The notes under the pieces: generated by a model
The model's database searches: none
Seen by the model: only the letters and a program-made list of their open reading frames with translations
Told to the model about the DNA's origin: nothing
Source of the DNA: Pseudomonadota bacterium
GTDB taxonomy: Bacteria > Pseudomonadota > Gammaproteobacteria > Ga0077536
Assembly: GCA_016719885.1 (NCBI GenBank)
Contig: JADJYF010000002.1
Span: 62,001-126,000, forward strand
Direction of reading: 5' to 3'
DNA length: 64,000 nt
In this document: positions 47,185 to 55,981 of the stretch, piece after piece
Layout of the letters: the number at the start of each line of letters is the position of its first letter
Numbering within the stretch: the stretch's first letter is position 1
Position numbers and translations under genes: made by a program

Positions 47185-48585
47185 ATGAGCAGCGTTGCCT
47201 CAAACCCGTCCCGCGAATTGTTTTCCGCCGAGCTCGTCGCCAAGTACGACCGTAGCGGCCCGCGCTACACCTCCTACCCGACCGCCGCGCAATTCCAGGA
47301 CTACGGCGTGGCCGATTACGAGCGCGCCGCGCGCGCCAGCAACGTCGGGGGCGCCGAGCTTTCGCTGTACGTGCACATCCCGTTCTGTTCCACGGTGTGT
47401 TTCTACTGCGGTTGCAACAAGGTCATCACCAAGAACCGCGCGCACGCCGTCACCTACCTCGAAGGCCTGGCGCGCGAGGTCGGCATGCAGGCTGCGCTCT
47501 ATGACCGCCAGCGCGTGGTGCGGCAGATGCACTGGGGCGGCGGTACGCCCACCTTTCTCGACCGCGCGCAGCTCAGCGGGCTGATGGGATTGCTCACGGA
47601 CAATTTCCGCTGTGAGCCCGGGCCCGACAGCGAATACTCCATCGAAATCGACCCGCGCGCCTGCGCGCCCGGCACCCTCGCGCATCTGCGTGAACTCGGC
47701 TTCAACCGCGTCAGCTTCGGCGTGCAGGATTTCGACCCCTACGTGCAGGTCGCGGTCAACCGCATTCAAAGCCAGGCCGTGACCTTTGGCGCGATCCAGG
47801 AAGCGCGCAACGCCGGCTTCGGCTCGGTCAGTCTCGATCTCATCTACGGTCTGCCGCGCCAGACCCGCGCCAGCTTTGCGCGCACCCTGGCCGAAGTGAT
47901 CGCCATCCGCCCCGAGCGCCTGTCGATCTTCAACTACGCGCACATGCCGCACCTGTTCAAGAGCCAGAACCGCATCGATGCCTCGACCTTGCCGCCGCCG
48001 GCCGAGAAGCTCGCCATCCTCCATCACACCATCGACGTGTTGACCGAGGCCGACTACCAGTACATCGGCATGGACCATTTCGCCTTGCCGCACGACGAAC
48101 TGGCGCGCGCGCAGCGCGCCGGCACGCTGCATCGAAATTTCCAGGGCTATTCCACCCACGCCGGCTGCGACCTGGTCGGCCTGGGGGTCAGTGCCATCGG
48201 CATGCTGGAAGGCAGCTACCATCAAAATCGCAAGGCGCTGCCCGAGTATTACGCGGCGCTGGAAGCCGGTCAGTTGTGCGTCACGCGCGGCGTGGTGCTG
48301 GACGACGACGATCGTGTGCGTCGCCACGTGATCATGCGCCTGGTATGCGCGCAGGATCTCGACATCGCCGCCACCGAGGCGCGTTTCGGTATTTCCTTCA
48401 AGGACTATTTTCGCGAGGAACTGGTCGCTCTCGGCGGCATGGCCGAGGATGGCCTGGTCGAGATCGAGCCCGCCGTGATCCGCGTGCGCGAGGCCGGCCG
48501 CATGTTCCTGCGACAGATCTGCATGTGCTTCGACCGCTATGTCAGCCGCGTCGAACACAGCACCCGATACTCTCGCGCCATTTGA
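47185..48585 (+). CDS. hemN: Oxygen-independent coproporphyrinogen III dehydrogenase
   Basis: 466 residues. The radical-SAM cluster motif is HIPFCSTVCFYCGCNKV with Cys68, 72 and 75 plus the family-specific Cys77. The N-terminal YDRSGPRYTSYPTA, the MHWGGGTPTFL motif, YNYAH-like FNYAHMPHLF and GVSAIGML define HemN rather than the HemW type. It converts coproporphyrinogen III to protoporphyrinogen IX without oxygen. An FNR-type box precedes it. Class II ribonucleotide reductase genes follow 50 bp later, suggesting joint expression at low oxygen. Confidence 0.97.
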   Translation: MSSVASNPSRELFSAELVAKYDRSGPRYTSYPTAAQFQDYGVADYERAARASNVGGAELSLYVHIPFCSTVCFYCGCNKVITKNRAHAVTYLEGLAREVGMQAALYDRQRVVRQMHWGGGTPTFLDRAQLSGLMGLLTDNFRCEPGPDSEYSIEIDPRACAPGTLAHLRELGFNRVSFGVQDFDPYVQVAVNRIQSQAVTFGAIQEARNAGFGSVSLDLIYGLPRQTRASFARTLAEVIAIRPERLSIFNYAHMPHLFKSQNRIDASTLPPPAEKLAILHHTIDVLTEADYQYIGMDHFALPHDELARAQRAGTLHRNFQGYSTHAGCDLVGLGVSAIGMLEGSYHQNRKALPEYYAALEAGQLCVTRGVVLDDDDRVRRHVIMRLVCAQDLDIAATEARFGISFKDYFREELVALGGMAEDGLVEIEPAVIRVREAGRMFLRQICMCFDRYVSRVEHSTRYSRAI

Positions 48586-48635
48586 ACCCGACGCGAGTAC
48601 ACTAGCCGGCCGTTTTGCCCTGGAGAGCGCAGCAC

Positions 48636-50789
48636 ATGCTGCAACACAATCGCAGTGTCGCCACCGACGCAACCCTGATCCTGCCGTTGCAACCCGTTGC
48701 CCACGACATCTGGGCAAGCAAGTACCGCCTGCGGGCCGCCGACGGCACGGCGCTGGATGCGACACCCGATGCCACGCTCGAGCGTATCGCCACGGCGCTG
48801 GCGGCGGTGGAACAAAGTCCGGCCGACATCCGTCACTGGCAACAGGAGTTCCTGTGGGCGTTGCGACGCGGTGCCTTGCCTGCCGGCCGCATACTCGCCA
48901 ATGCCGGCGCCGCCGAGCACAAGCCATCGACCTCGACCATCAACTGCACGGTATCGGGCACCGTGCACGATTCGATGGAAGACATCCTCGCCAAGCTTTA
49001 CGAGGCAGGCCTCACGCTCAAGGCCGGCTGCGGCATCGGCTATGAATTCTCGACGCTGAGGCCGCGCGATGCCTTCGTCGCCGGCGCCGGCGCCTACACC
49101 TCCGGTCCGCTGTCCTTCATGGACGTCTACGACCGCATGTGCCTGACCATCTCCTCGGCGGGCGGACGCCGCGGCGCGCAAATGGCGACCTTCGACATCG
49201 GCCATCCGGATGTCATGGATTTCATCCGCGCCAAGCGCGAGGACGGGCGCCTGCGCCAGTTCAACCTGTCCTTGCTGGTGACGCGCGAATTCATGGAGGC
49301 GGTGCGCAACGACGCCGAGTGGGTGCTGGCGTTTCCCGCCACCGAGCATGAATTCAAGCACGGCAATCTCGACGCCGACGATCCGGCGCAGGTGATATGG
49401 CGCCAGTGGCCGACCCACGACGCCTATCGCGTCGATGCCGAGGGCCGCGTGGCGTGCAGGATCTACAAGCGCATGCCGGCGCGCGAGCTGTGGGATGCGG
49501 TCATGCATGCCACCTACGACTATGCGGAACCGGGTTTCATCCTGATCGACCGCTACAACGAGATGAACAACAACTGGTTCTGCGAGAACATTCGCGCGAC
49601 CAATCCCTGCGGCGAGCAGGGCCTGCCGCCCTACGGCGCCTGCCTGCTCGGATCGATCAACCTGACCTGCTTCGTGCGCGAGCCCTGTTCCGATGGCGCG
49701 CACTTCGATTGGGACGCCTATCGGCGCGTGGTCGCGATTTTCACCCGCATGCTCGACAACGTGGTGGAACTGCATGGCCTGCCGCTGTCGCGCCAGCGTG
49801 ACGAGATCGTGCGCAAACGGCGCCACGGCATGGGCTTCCTCGGGCTGGGCTCGGCGCTCGCGCTGCTGGGTCTGCGTTACGGCTCCGACGACGCAGTGGC
49901 TTTCACCGCCGAGGTCAGCCGCGAACTGGCCGTCACCGGCTGGCGCACCGGCCTCGAGCTGGCGCGCGAGAAGGGCCCGGCGCCGATCATGAACGAAGAT
50001 TTCACCGTCACCTCGGCGATGCTCGCGGCACGACCGGAAATGGCGCGTGATGGTTTCGTGGCCGGTGACGTGGTGAAGGGCCGCGTGCTGTTTGCGCGTT
50101 ACAGCCGTTACATGCAGCAGATCGGGGAAGTGGACCCGGCGCTGGCCGATGCGCTCGTCGAGCATGGCGCGCGTTTCACCCATCACAGTTCGATCGCGCC
50201 CACCGGCACCATCGCGTTGTCGCTCGGCAACAACGCCAGCAACGGCATCGAGCCGAGCTTTGCCCATCGCTACGTGCGTAATGTCATCACCGCCGGGCGC
50301 AAGACCAAGGACAAGGTCGAGGTCTGTTCCTACGAACTCCTGGCATGGCGCGCGCTGGTCAATGCCAAGGCCATGCCCGATGCCGCCGACCCGGCCGACA
50401 GGCTGCCGGCGACCTTCGTCACCGCCGATGACATTTCGCCCAGTGAGCACATCGCAATGCAGGCCGCGGCCCAGCGCTGGATCGATTCGTCCATTTCGAA
50501 GACCGTCAACGTACCGTCGGACATCGCCTTCGATGCGTTCAAGGATCTCTACTTCGAGGCCTATGAGCGCGGCCTCAAAGGCTGCACCACGTTCCGCTTC
50601 AACCCCTCGGCGTTCCAGGGCGTGCTGGTCAAGCATGCGGACCTGGCCCGCACCACCTATCGTTTCACGCTGGCCGACGGCACGGTGGTCGAAGCGCGCG
50701 GTGACGAGGAAATCGAATACGAAGGCGAGACCCACTCGGCCGCCAATCTGTACGACGCGATCAAGGAAGGCTATTACGGTGTCTATTGA
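48636..50789 (+). CDS. nrdJa: Adenosylcobalamin-dependent (class II) ribonucleotide reductase, large part
   Basis: 717 residues from ATG 48636, with GGAG upstream. AGRILANAGAAEHKPSTSTINCTVSGTVHDSMEDI, AGCGIGYEFSTLRP, SSGGR-type SSAGGRRGAQMATF, NPCGEQ with the radical Cys at about 325, and HSSIAPTGTIALSLGNNASNGIEP are class II hallmarks. It reduces ribonucleotides using B12 and needs no oxygen. The C-terminus ends at DAIKEGYYGVY without the zinc/Cys tail, which is encoded by the next gene, as in the split NrdJa/NrdJb of Pseudomonas aeruginosa. Confidence 0.95.
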   Translation: MLQHNRSVATDATLILPLQPVAHDIWASKYRLRAADGTALDATPDATLERIATALAAVEQSPADIRHWQQEFLWALRRGALPAGRILANAGAAEHKPSTSTINCTVSGTVHDSMEDILAKLYEAGLTLKAGCGIGYEFSTLRPRDAFVAGAGAYTSGPLSFMDVYDRMCLTISSAGGRRGAQMATFDIGHPDVMDFIRAKREDGRLRQFNLSLLVTREFMEAVRNDAEWVLAFPATEHEFKHGNLDADDPAQVIWRQWPTHDAYRVDAEGRVACRIYKRMPARELWDAVMHATYDYAEPGFILIDRYNEMNNNWFCENIRATNPCGEQGLPPYGACLLGSINLTCFVREPCSDGAHFDWDAYRRVVAIFTRMLDNVVELHGLPLSRQRDEIVRKRRHGMGFLGLGSALALLGLRYGSDDAVAFTAEVSRELAVTGWRTGLELAREKGPAPIMNEDFTVTSAMLAARPEMARDGFVAGDVVKGRVLFARYSRYMQQIGEVDPALADALVEHGARFTHHSSIAPTGTIALSLGNNASNGIEPSFAHRYVRNVITAGRKTKDKVEVCSYELLAWRALVNAKAMPDAADPADRLPATFVTADDISPSEHIAMQAAAQRWIDSSISKTVNVPSDIAFDAFKDLYFEAYERGLKGCTTFRFNPSAFQGVLVKHADLARTTYRFTLADGTVVEARGDEEIEYEGETHSAANLYDAIKEGYYGVY

Positions 50790-50817
50790 ACGCGCTCAGG
50801 GTCAGGAGAAAGTTTCC

Positions 50818-51471
50818 ATGGTGAAGAAGATAGAGCAGCCGATCACGGGCGTCGAAGTTCTGGCCGATGCGCCGCCGGTGGAAGAGACCACGGCTGAAAT
50901 CATCCACATGCATGAAAAGGTCGAGCGCCCTGAGATGCTGCTCGGCTCGACCTACAAGATAAAGACACCGCTGTCGGCCCATGCGCTGTACGTCACGATC
51001 AACGACATCGTGCTCAATGCCGGCACGCCGCACGAGCTCAGGCGCCCGTTCGAAGTCTTCATCAATTCCAAGAACATGGATCACTTCCAGTGGATAGTGG
51101 CGCTGACGCGCATCATCTCGGCGGTGTTCCGCAAGGGTGGCGATGTCACCTTCCTGGTGGACGAGATGCGCAGCGTGTTCGATCCGCGCGGCGGTTACTT
51201 CAAGAAGGGCGGTCGATACACGCCGTCATTGGTGGCGGAGATCGGCGATGTCATCGAAACCCACCTGCGTTCCATCGGTCTCCTGGGACCGGCGCGACCG
51301 CGCGCCGAGGCCGGCGCCGGCCACGAAGCCAAGGCGGCGCCCTCGCGCGACGATGACGACAACGGCATCCCCGGCGATGCCCTGCATTGCAGTAAATGCT
51401 TCGCCAAGGCCGTGGTCGCGCTCGACAACTGCCTGACCTGCCTGAACTGCGGCGAATCGAAGTGCGGGTGA
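50818..51471 (+). CDS. nrdJb: Class II ribonucleotide reductase, TSCPD/Cys-tail subunit
   Basis: 217 residues from ATG 50818, with AGGAG upstream and 28 bp after nrdJa. The TSCPD-type domain (PLSAHALYVTINDIVLNAGTPHELRRPFEVFINSKN; RKGGDVTFLVDEMRSVFDPRGGY) is followed by an acidic linker and a C-terminal Cys cluster (CSKC, CLTCLNCGESKC). In unsplit enzymes this module follows the barrel and supplies the redox-active cysteines. It must associate with NrdJa to complete turnover. Convergent with the CNB-domain gene. Confidence 0.93.
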   Translation: MVKKIEQPITGVEVLADAPPVEETTAEIIHMHEKVERPEMLLGSTYKIKTPLSAHALYVTINDIVLNAGTPHELRRPFEVFINSKNMDHFQWIVALTRIISAVFRKGGDVTFLVDEMRSVFDPRGGYFKKGGRYTPSLVAEIGDVIETHLRSIGLLGPARPRAEAGAGHEAKAAPSRDDDDNGIPGDALHCSKCFAKAVVALDNCLTCLNCGESKCG

Positions 51472-51475
51472 GTTG

Positions 51476-51510
51476 AAAAATCATGCGCCGACCTGACGGC
51501 CGGCGCATGA
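51476..51510 (-). terminator. Rho-independent terminator of the CNB-domain gene
   Basis: TCATGCGCCG (51481-51490) and CGGCGCATGA (51501-51510) form a perfect 10-bp stem with a 10-base loop. On the minus strand it is followed by TTTTT (51476-51480). It sits 17 bases beyond the stop of the minus-strand gene and also lies just after nrdJb on the + strand. Confidence 0.85.
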
Positions 51511-51526
51511 CGAGCTTGGGGGAAGC

Positions 51527-53383
51527 TCAGAGCGTGATCAGTTGCGGAATGTCTTCGAGCGCCTGTTCGTCCATGTAGACGATTTGGTCCGACAGCAGGT
51601 TGCGCATTTCTTCGACTTCGCGGTAGAGCTGGTTGGCGGAAGCGAGCTTGACCTCGAACTGCTTCTTGGCTTCCTGCAGCTGCGCTTTCTGGCGGCTGAT
51701 CTTGTTGGCCAGCGCTATCAGTTTCTTGTAATAGACCCGCACCAGCTGCTCCTTGTCGTGGTACTCGGCGGCGTAGCTCTCGCGGATCTTGATCTCCTTC
51801 TGGCGCATTTCCTCGATGTTCGCCTCGCGCATGCGCGCAAGCTTGGTCTGGTATTCGACCGCGACCAGCGCGGATTTGGCATCGACCGCCTTGGCCACCT
51901 CGCGCCGCAGGCGGGTTTCCATCTCCGCCAACAGGACGCTGATGGCATCGCGCGGCGCCTCGGCGCGCGATGCGCCGGCGGCAGGCCCGTCGCGGTCCAT
52001 CTCGAGCGGCGCCAGTGATGAAGGCGTGGGGTCGCCGCCATCCAGGTCGTCGTGCTGCTGTTCCAGTTCGTCGATGATGTCGGCCAGGCTGCGGCCGGAG
52101 GCGGTGTCGGTGAATTGGTCGACTGGAGTGGTGTCGTGCATGGCTTGTTTTGCCTCCGCGTAGGTCGATAGCCCGGCGATTCTGGTAAGGGTGTTGTCCA
52201 ACGGGTCGTGCGGGCGACCTTCCGTGGCGCCGTCGATATCCTGGTAGTCCGGCAGGCTCATCTCGGCGCCGGGAAACTTGATGACCGTGACGTTGGTCGC
52301 CTCGTCGGCCGCCGGCGGCCGTGTGATGAGCGATGGCTCGCGTGCGCCGATGGTGGCGAGCGTGTCGGTGACGTAGGCGACGTCGAAGCCGCGCTCGGCG
52401 AGCAGGAATGCGCCGATGGCGCACTGGTCGACATCGTCGCCCACCACCAGATAGCGGAAATCCTTGCGCAGCCGGTTGCTCTGCAGTCGCAGCATGTTGA
52501 CCGGGATGTTCTCGCTGCCCATCAGCGCGCCGGAGGCGTGGTCTTCCGGATAGCGGATGTCCAGCCACACGCCGCCGTCACCGACCTCCGCCCGGGCTGC
52601 CGTGAAGCCGACCGGCTGCAGCACCTTGGAGAGGATCAGCTCGACGAAATCCTGTTTGCCGAGACGCATGAGCTGGCCGTCGGACAGCATGGTGACGGTG
52701 GCATTGCGCGGACGGTTGGCGATCAGGGCTTCTTCGCCGAAGGCCATGCCCGGTCCGAGGTCGGCGAGATGGATCTGGCCGCGCCCGCCGGCGATGGAGC
52801 GTGACACTTCGCAGTAGCCGCTCTCGATCACGTAGTAGTAGTCGCCGGCCGCGCCTTGTTGCACCACCACCTGGTCGGCCTTGCAGCTCACCTGTTCCAT
52901 GTGCGCGAAGATGCGCTGGATGTTGGTAGCCGGCAGTACCGAGAACAGCTCCGACTGCAGCATGCGAATCATCCAGTCGGACGAGCGGGCGGTGGCAATT
53001 TCGCTGACCTCCAACTCGTCGCTGACGTTCTGGCCGGCGACATCGGCCTCGCTGACGAGGCGGTCGAGCATGTTGCGGCGGAAGATCACCAGCTTGGCGT
53101 TGTCGACGGCACGCACGCTGTAACGCTTGCGGCCCGGCGGATCGAGCGGTCGCAGGGCGGCCTTGTGGGTGGCGGACAATGTGCGGGTGATCTTGCCGTG
53201 GTAGATGAGTTCGATGGTGCCGGCCAGGAGGTAGTAGACGAGGTCGTCGACATGGCCTTGCGGGTACACCACCTGGCCGCGCGAGTAACTGCGGACTTCC
53301 GCCAGCTGCACGGCGCGATCCTGCAGCGGCCTGGGCAGCCTCTGCAGCGGCACGAAGGCGCGGATGTGAGTCTCGATATCCAT
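51527..53383 (-). CDS. Double cyclic-nucleotide-binding, rhodanese-like, coiled-coil protein
   Basis: 618 residues. Two CNB domains (about 14-110 and 145-255): the second has the phosphate-binding-cassette-like FGEEALIANRPRNATVTM, while the first lacks a clear cassette. A rhodanese-like domain follows (VWLDIRYPEDHASGALMGSENIPVNMLR), but its active loop reads VVGDDVDQCAIGAF, without the nucleophile Cys at the usual position. A low-complexity linker precedes a long charged coiled coil (about 480-610). No DNA-binding helix is seen, so it is not a CRP-type regulator. I infer a signalling scaffold; the ligand is unknown. Confidence 0.85.
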   Translation of the reverse strand: MDIETHIRAFVPLQRLPRPLQDRAVQLAEVRSYSRGQVVYPQGHVDDLVYYLLAGTIELIYHGKITRTLSATHKAALRPLDPPGRKRYSVRAVDNAKLVIFRRNMLDRLVSEADVAGQNVSDELEVSEIATARSSDWMIRMLQSELFSVLPATNIQRIFAHMEQVSCKADQVVVQQGAAGDYYYVIESGYCEVSRSIAGGRGQIHLADLGPGMAFGEEALIANRPRNATVTMLSDGQLMRLGKQDFVELILSKVLQPVGFTAARAEVGDGGVWLDIRYPEDHASGALMGSENIPVNMLRLQSNRLRKDFRYLVVGDDVDQCAIGAFLLAERGFDVAYVTDTLATIGAREPSLITRPPAADEATNVTVIKFPGAEMSLPDYQDIDGATEGRPHDPLDNTLTRIAGLSTYAEAKQAMHDTTPVDQFTDTASGRSLADIIDELEQQHDDLDGGDPTPSSLAPLEMDRDGPAAGASRAEAPRDAISVLLAEMETRLRREVAKAVDAKSALVAVEYQTKLARMREANIEEMRQKEIKIRESYAAEYHDKEQLVRVYYKKLIALANKISRQKAQLQEAKKQFEVKLASANQLYREVEEMRNLLSDQIVYMDEQALEDIPQLITL

Positions 53384-53442
53384 CGTTCCCTGTCCGTTGA
53401 CGTCCTGTCGAACTCTTGCGAATCTGATAGTTACGAGAGGTA

Positions 53443-53448
53443 ATTATA
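53443..53448 (-). promoter_or_regulatory. -10 box of the CNB-domain gene
   Basis: On the minus strand TATAAT lies in an AT-rich island (53430-53470) about 60 bases before the gene's ATG. The -35 is weak (TTTTCC at 16 bases). Apart from this promoter and the hairpin repeat at 53671-53696, the interval 53384-53715 shows no gene I can support. Confidence 0.5.
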
Positions 53449-53670
53449 TTTAATTCTTAGAAAAGGAAAAGGCCGGCCGGCACCGCGCAGAGCACGCTCG
53501 CGGGGGCTGGTGTCGAACGATGATCGGCAAAAGTCCGGGCCTGGCGCGGCTAGTTGGGGACGGGCCCGGCGTGGCATGCGTGGGGCCGCCTCGGGGTGTG
53601 TATCGGACAGCGCGCGCACGGCGAGCGGGCGCGCCGGGCAAGGCATCCGTGGCCGGTCAAGGCGCGGTTT

Positions 53671-53696
53671 GAATGTGCGAATTCACTCGCACATTC
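53671..53696. repeat. Palindromic hairpin of the GTGCGAAT family
   Basis: GAATGTGCGA and TCGCACATTC pair perfectly around ATTCAC. The core GTGCGAATTCACTCGCAC differs from the 2770-2856 arms at one base. It lies 20 bases beyond the stop of the enoyl-CoA hydratase gene. No T-run follows on either strand. Confidence 0.75.
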
Positions 53697-53715
53697 AACG
53701 TGTCGCTGTCCCGTC

Positions 53716-54504
53716 TCAGTCCTTGTAATCCGCCGCCCGCTTCGCCAGGAAAGCGTTGATGCCTTCCTCGAAGAAGCCGGCGCTCGCGCACAGGATCTGT
53801 CCTCGGTCTTCCATCGCCACCGCGGCGTCGAGGCTGGGCGCGTCGACGGACAGGTTGAGGCCTTCCTTGGTCAGGCGCAGCCCGAGCGGTGAGGTCTTGA
53901 GCATGTCGTCCGCGATGTCGCGCGCGGTCGCTTCGAGGTCGTCGAACGGCACCACGGCCGACACCAGGCCCAGGCGTTCGGCGCGCTCGGCCGAGATCAT
54001 GCGGCCGGTCATCATCAGCTCCGCCGCCACCGACTGGCCGACGGCGCGCGGCAGGAAATAGCTGATGCCAACGTCGCAACCGGTCAGGCCGATCTTGACC
54101 ATGGCCACGTTCATCTTGACGTCGGGAGTCACCACGCGCACGTCCGAGGCCAGCACGAAGGCGAAGCCGCCGCCGGTCGCCGCGCCGTGGGCGAGACACA
54201 CGATGGGCTGCGGACAGCGACGCATGCGCAGGTACACCTCGGCGACCTGGCGCTGGAAGCGCATCCCCACCACCGGGCCCGCGCTCACGCCATCGGCGGC
54301 AAAGAGGTCATAACCGGCGCACAGGCCGCGGCCGGCGCCGCGCAGCATCACCACCCGCACGGCATGATTGAACTGCAGGCCGCCGAAGTAGTGCTGCAGT
54401 TCGTCGCACATCTCGGGCGTGATGGCATTGAGACGTTCGGGACGGTTCAAGGTCAGCCAGTCGATGGCGCCTTCGTGACGGATTTCGATGGTCTGGTAGT
54501 TCAT
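53716..54504 (-). CDS. Enoyl-CoA hydratase/isomerase family protein
   Basis: 262 residues from ATG 54502-54504, with GGGGAG upstream. Crotonase signatures are DWLTLNRPERLNAITPEM, LRGAGRGLCAGYDL (first oxyanion-hole segment) and CLAHGAATGGGFAFVLASDVRV. The usual catalytic Glu positions carry SYFLPRAVG-type sequence (GCDVGISYFLPRAVGQ), in which the second Glu is replaced, so the reaction need not be hydration. It is near other acyl-CoA genes but on the opposite strand from them. Confidence 0.88.
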   Translation of the reverse strand: MNYQTIEIRHEGAIDWLTLNRPERLNAITPEMCDELQHYFGGLQFNHAVRVVMLRGAGRGLCAGYDLFAADGVSAGPVVGMRFQRQVAEVYLRMRRCPQPIVCLAHGAATGGGFAFVLASDVRVVTPDVKMNVAMVKIGLTGCDVGISYFLPRAVGQSVAAELMMTGRMISAERAERLGLVSAVVPFDDLEATARDIADDMLKTSPLGLRLTKEGLNLSVDAPSLDAAVAMEDRGQILCASAGFFEEGINAFLAKRAADYKD

Positions 54505-54575
54505 GGGACTCCCCTCGGTTTCTCGAAGTGGCCTGCCGCGCGGGTGACGCGGCGCCACGGCATGGCGGTGACGCG

Positions 54576-55763
54576 TCAGGACACGCGCAGCAACAGGCCT
54601 TTCAGGTACTCGCCTTCCGGAAAGGCCAGCGCTATCGGGTGATCGGGCGTGGCATGCAGTTGGCGCAACAGCTGCGCGTCCACGCCGGCGTCCTGCGCGG
54701 CGCCGGCCACGATCTTGCGGAACAGGTCCGCGCTCACGCCGCCGGAACATGAAAACGTCGCCAGCACGCCGCCTGGGCGCAATAGCTTGAGTGCCAGCAG
54801 GTTGATGTCCTTGTAGCCGCGCGCGGCGCGCTCGGCGGTGGCGGCGGTCGGCGCGAACTTCGGCGGGTCGAGCACGATCACATCGAAGTGCCGGTTCTGA
54901 TCGCGCAGCTTGCGCAGTTGCTTGAACACATCGTCTTCAATCAGCGTGCAGCGCTCGGCGGGCAAGGCGTTCAGTGCGAGGTGGCGTTGCACCTGGGCCA
55001 GCGCGGCGGCCGACGAATCGATGGCGGTGACATGGCGCGCGCCGGCCTTGAGCGCCTGCAGGGCAAAGCCGCCGCTGTAACAGAACGCGTCGAGCACCTC
55101 GGCGTCGGCGGCCAGCGCGCCGACCAGCGCACGGTTCTCGCGCTGGTCTAGGTAATGACCGGTCTTGTGACCGTGCGCGAGATCGACCTCGACCGCGAGA
55201 CCGTTCTCGATGCAGGTGATGCGCGTATCGGCGAGCGTGCCGCGCAACAGGCCACTGGCGGCGTCCAGGCCTTCGACTTCCAACACGTCGGAATCGGAGC
55301 GTTCGTAGAGCGCGCGTGCGCCGGTCAGTGACATGAGCGCGTCGGCAATCACCTCGCGCCAGCGGCGCGCGCCGGCGCTGGTGGCCTGCATCACCAGCAC
55401 TTCGCCGAAGCGGTCGACCACCAGGCCCGGCAGGCCATCGGACTCGCCGTGCACGAGGCGCACGCCGCCGTCGGGCGCGGTGGGCAGCAGTCGTTCACGC
55501 ATGGCGATGGCCGCCGCCAGGCGTGCCGCGAAGAAGGCCGCGTCGATCACGACATCTTCGCGCCAGGCCCAGATGCGCACGCGGATGTTCGACACCGGGT
55601 TCCACGCGCCGTGGCCGAGAAAGCGTCCGTCGTTGGCATACACGCTGACGCTGTCGCCGAGTTGCGGCGCGCCCTGCACCTTGTCGATGGCGCCCGAGAA
55701 TACCCACGGATGACGGCGCAGCAGGGAGCGTTCGCGGTCGCGTTTGAGAATGATTTTCTGCAT
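54576..55763 (-). CDS. rlmI: 23S rRNA m5C1962 methyltransferase RlmI
   Basis: 395 residues from ATG 55761-55763. An N-terminal PUA domain (ILKRDRERSLLRRHPWVFSGAID) precedes an EEHEE-like central region (VRLVHGESDGLPGLVVDRFGEVLVMQ) and a Rossmann methyltransferase domain with DAFCYSGGFALQALKAGA, DVIVLDPPKFA and TFSCSGGVS. KTGHYLDQRENR is diagnostic of RlmI. It methylates C1962 of 23S rRNA. It is upstream of the enoyl-CoA hydratase gene and divergent from the SDR gene. Confidence 0.93.
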   Translation of the reverse strand: MQKIILKRDRERSLLRRHPWVFSGAIDKVQGAPQLGDSVSVYANDGRFLGHGAWNPVSNIRVRIWAWREDVVIDAAFFAARLAAAIAMRERLLPTAPDGGVRLVHGESDGLPGLVVDRFGEVLVMQATSAGARRWREVIADALMSLTGARALYERSDSDVLEVEGLDAASGLLRGTLADTRITCIENGLAVEVDLAHGHKTGHYLDQRENRALVGALAADAEVLDAFCYSGGFALQALKAGARHVTAIDSSAAALAQVQRHLALNALPAERCTLIEDDVFKQLRKLRDQNRHFDVIVLDPPKFAPTAATAERAARGYKDINLLALKLLRPGGVLATFSCSGGVSADLFRKIVAGAAQDAGVDAQLLRQLHATPDHPIALAFPEGEYLKGLLLRVS

Positions 55764-55981
55764 GGACTGGCGACCTTGTGGCTGAGGACGGGAACACGAT
55801 GCGCATGCGGCGCGGTGGTCGGGCCGCCGCTGACGCGAAAGGCGCACATGCTAGCGGGATGGCCGAGCTATTTCACGCGCGCCGCGCGGGGCGGCGTGGC
55901 GGGCGGAATCAAGTACCATGCGCAAGGGCCGGCGCGAGGCCCGCTCGATACGTTCGCGCACACGATTCCCGGAGCAGCAGC

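Noticed and set aside
48537..50735. Open frame of 732 codons antisense to nrdJa
   Set aside because: The sense strand is an unambiguous class II reductase; the antisense protein has no recognisable features.
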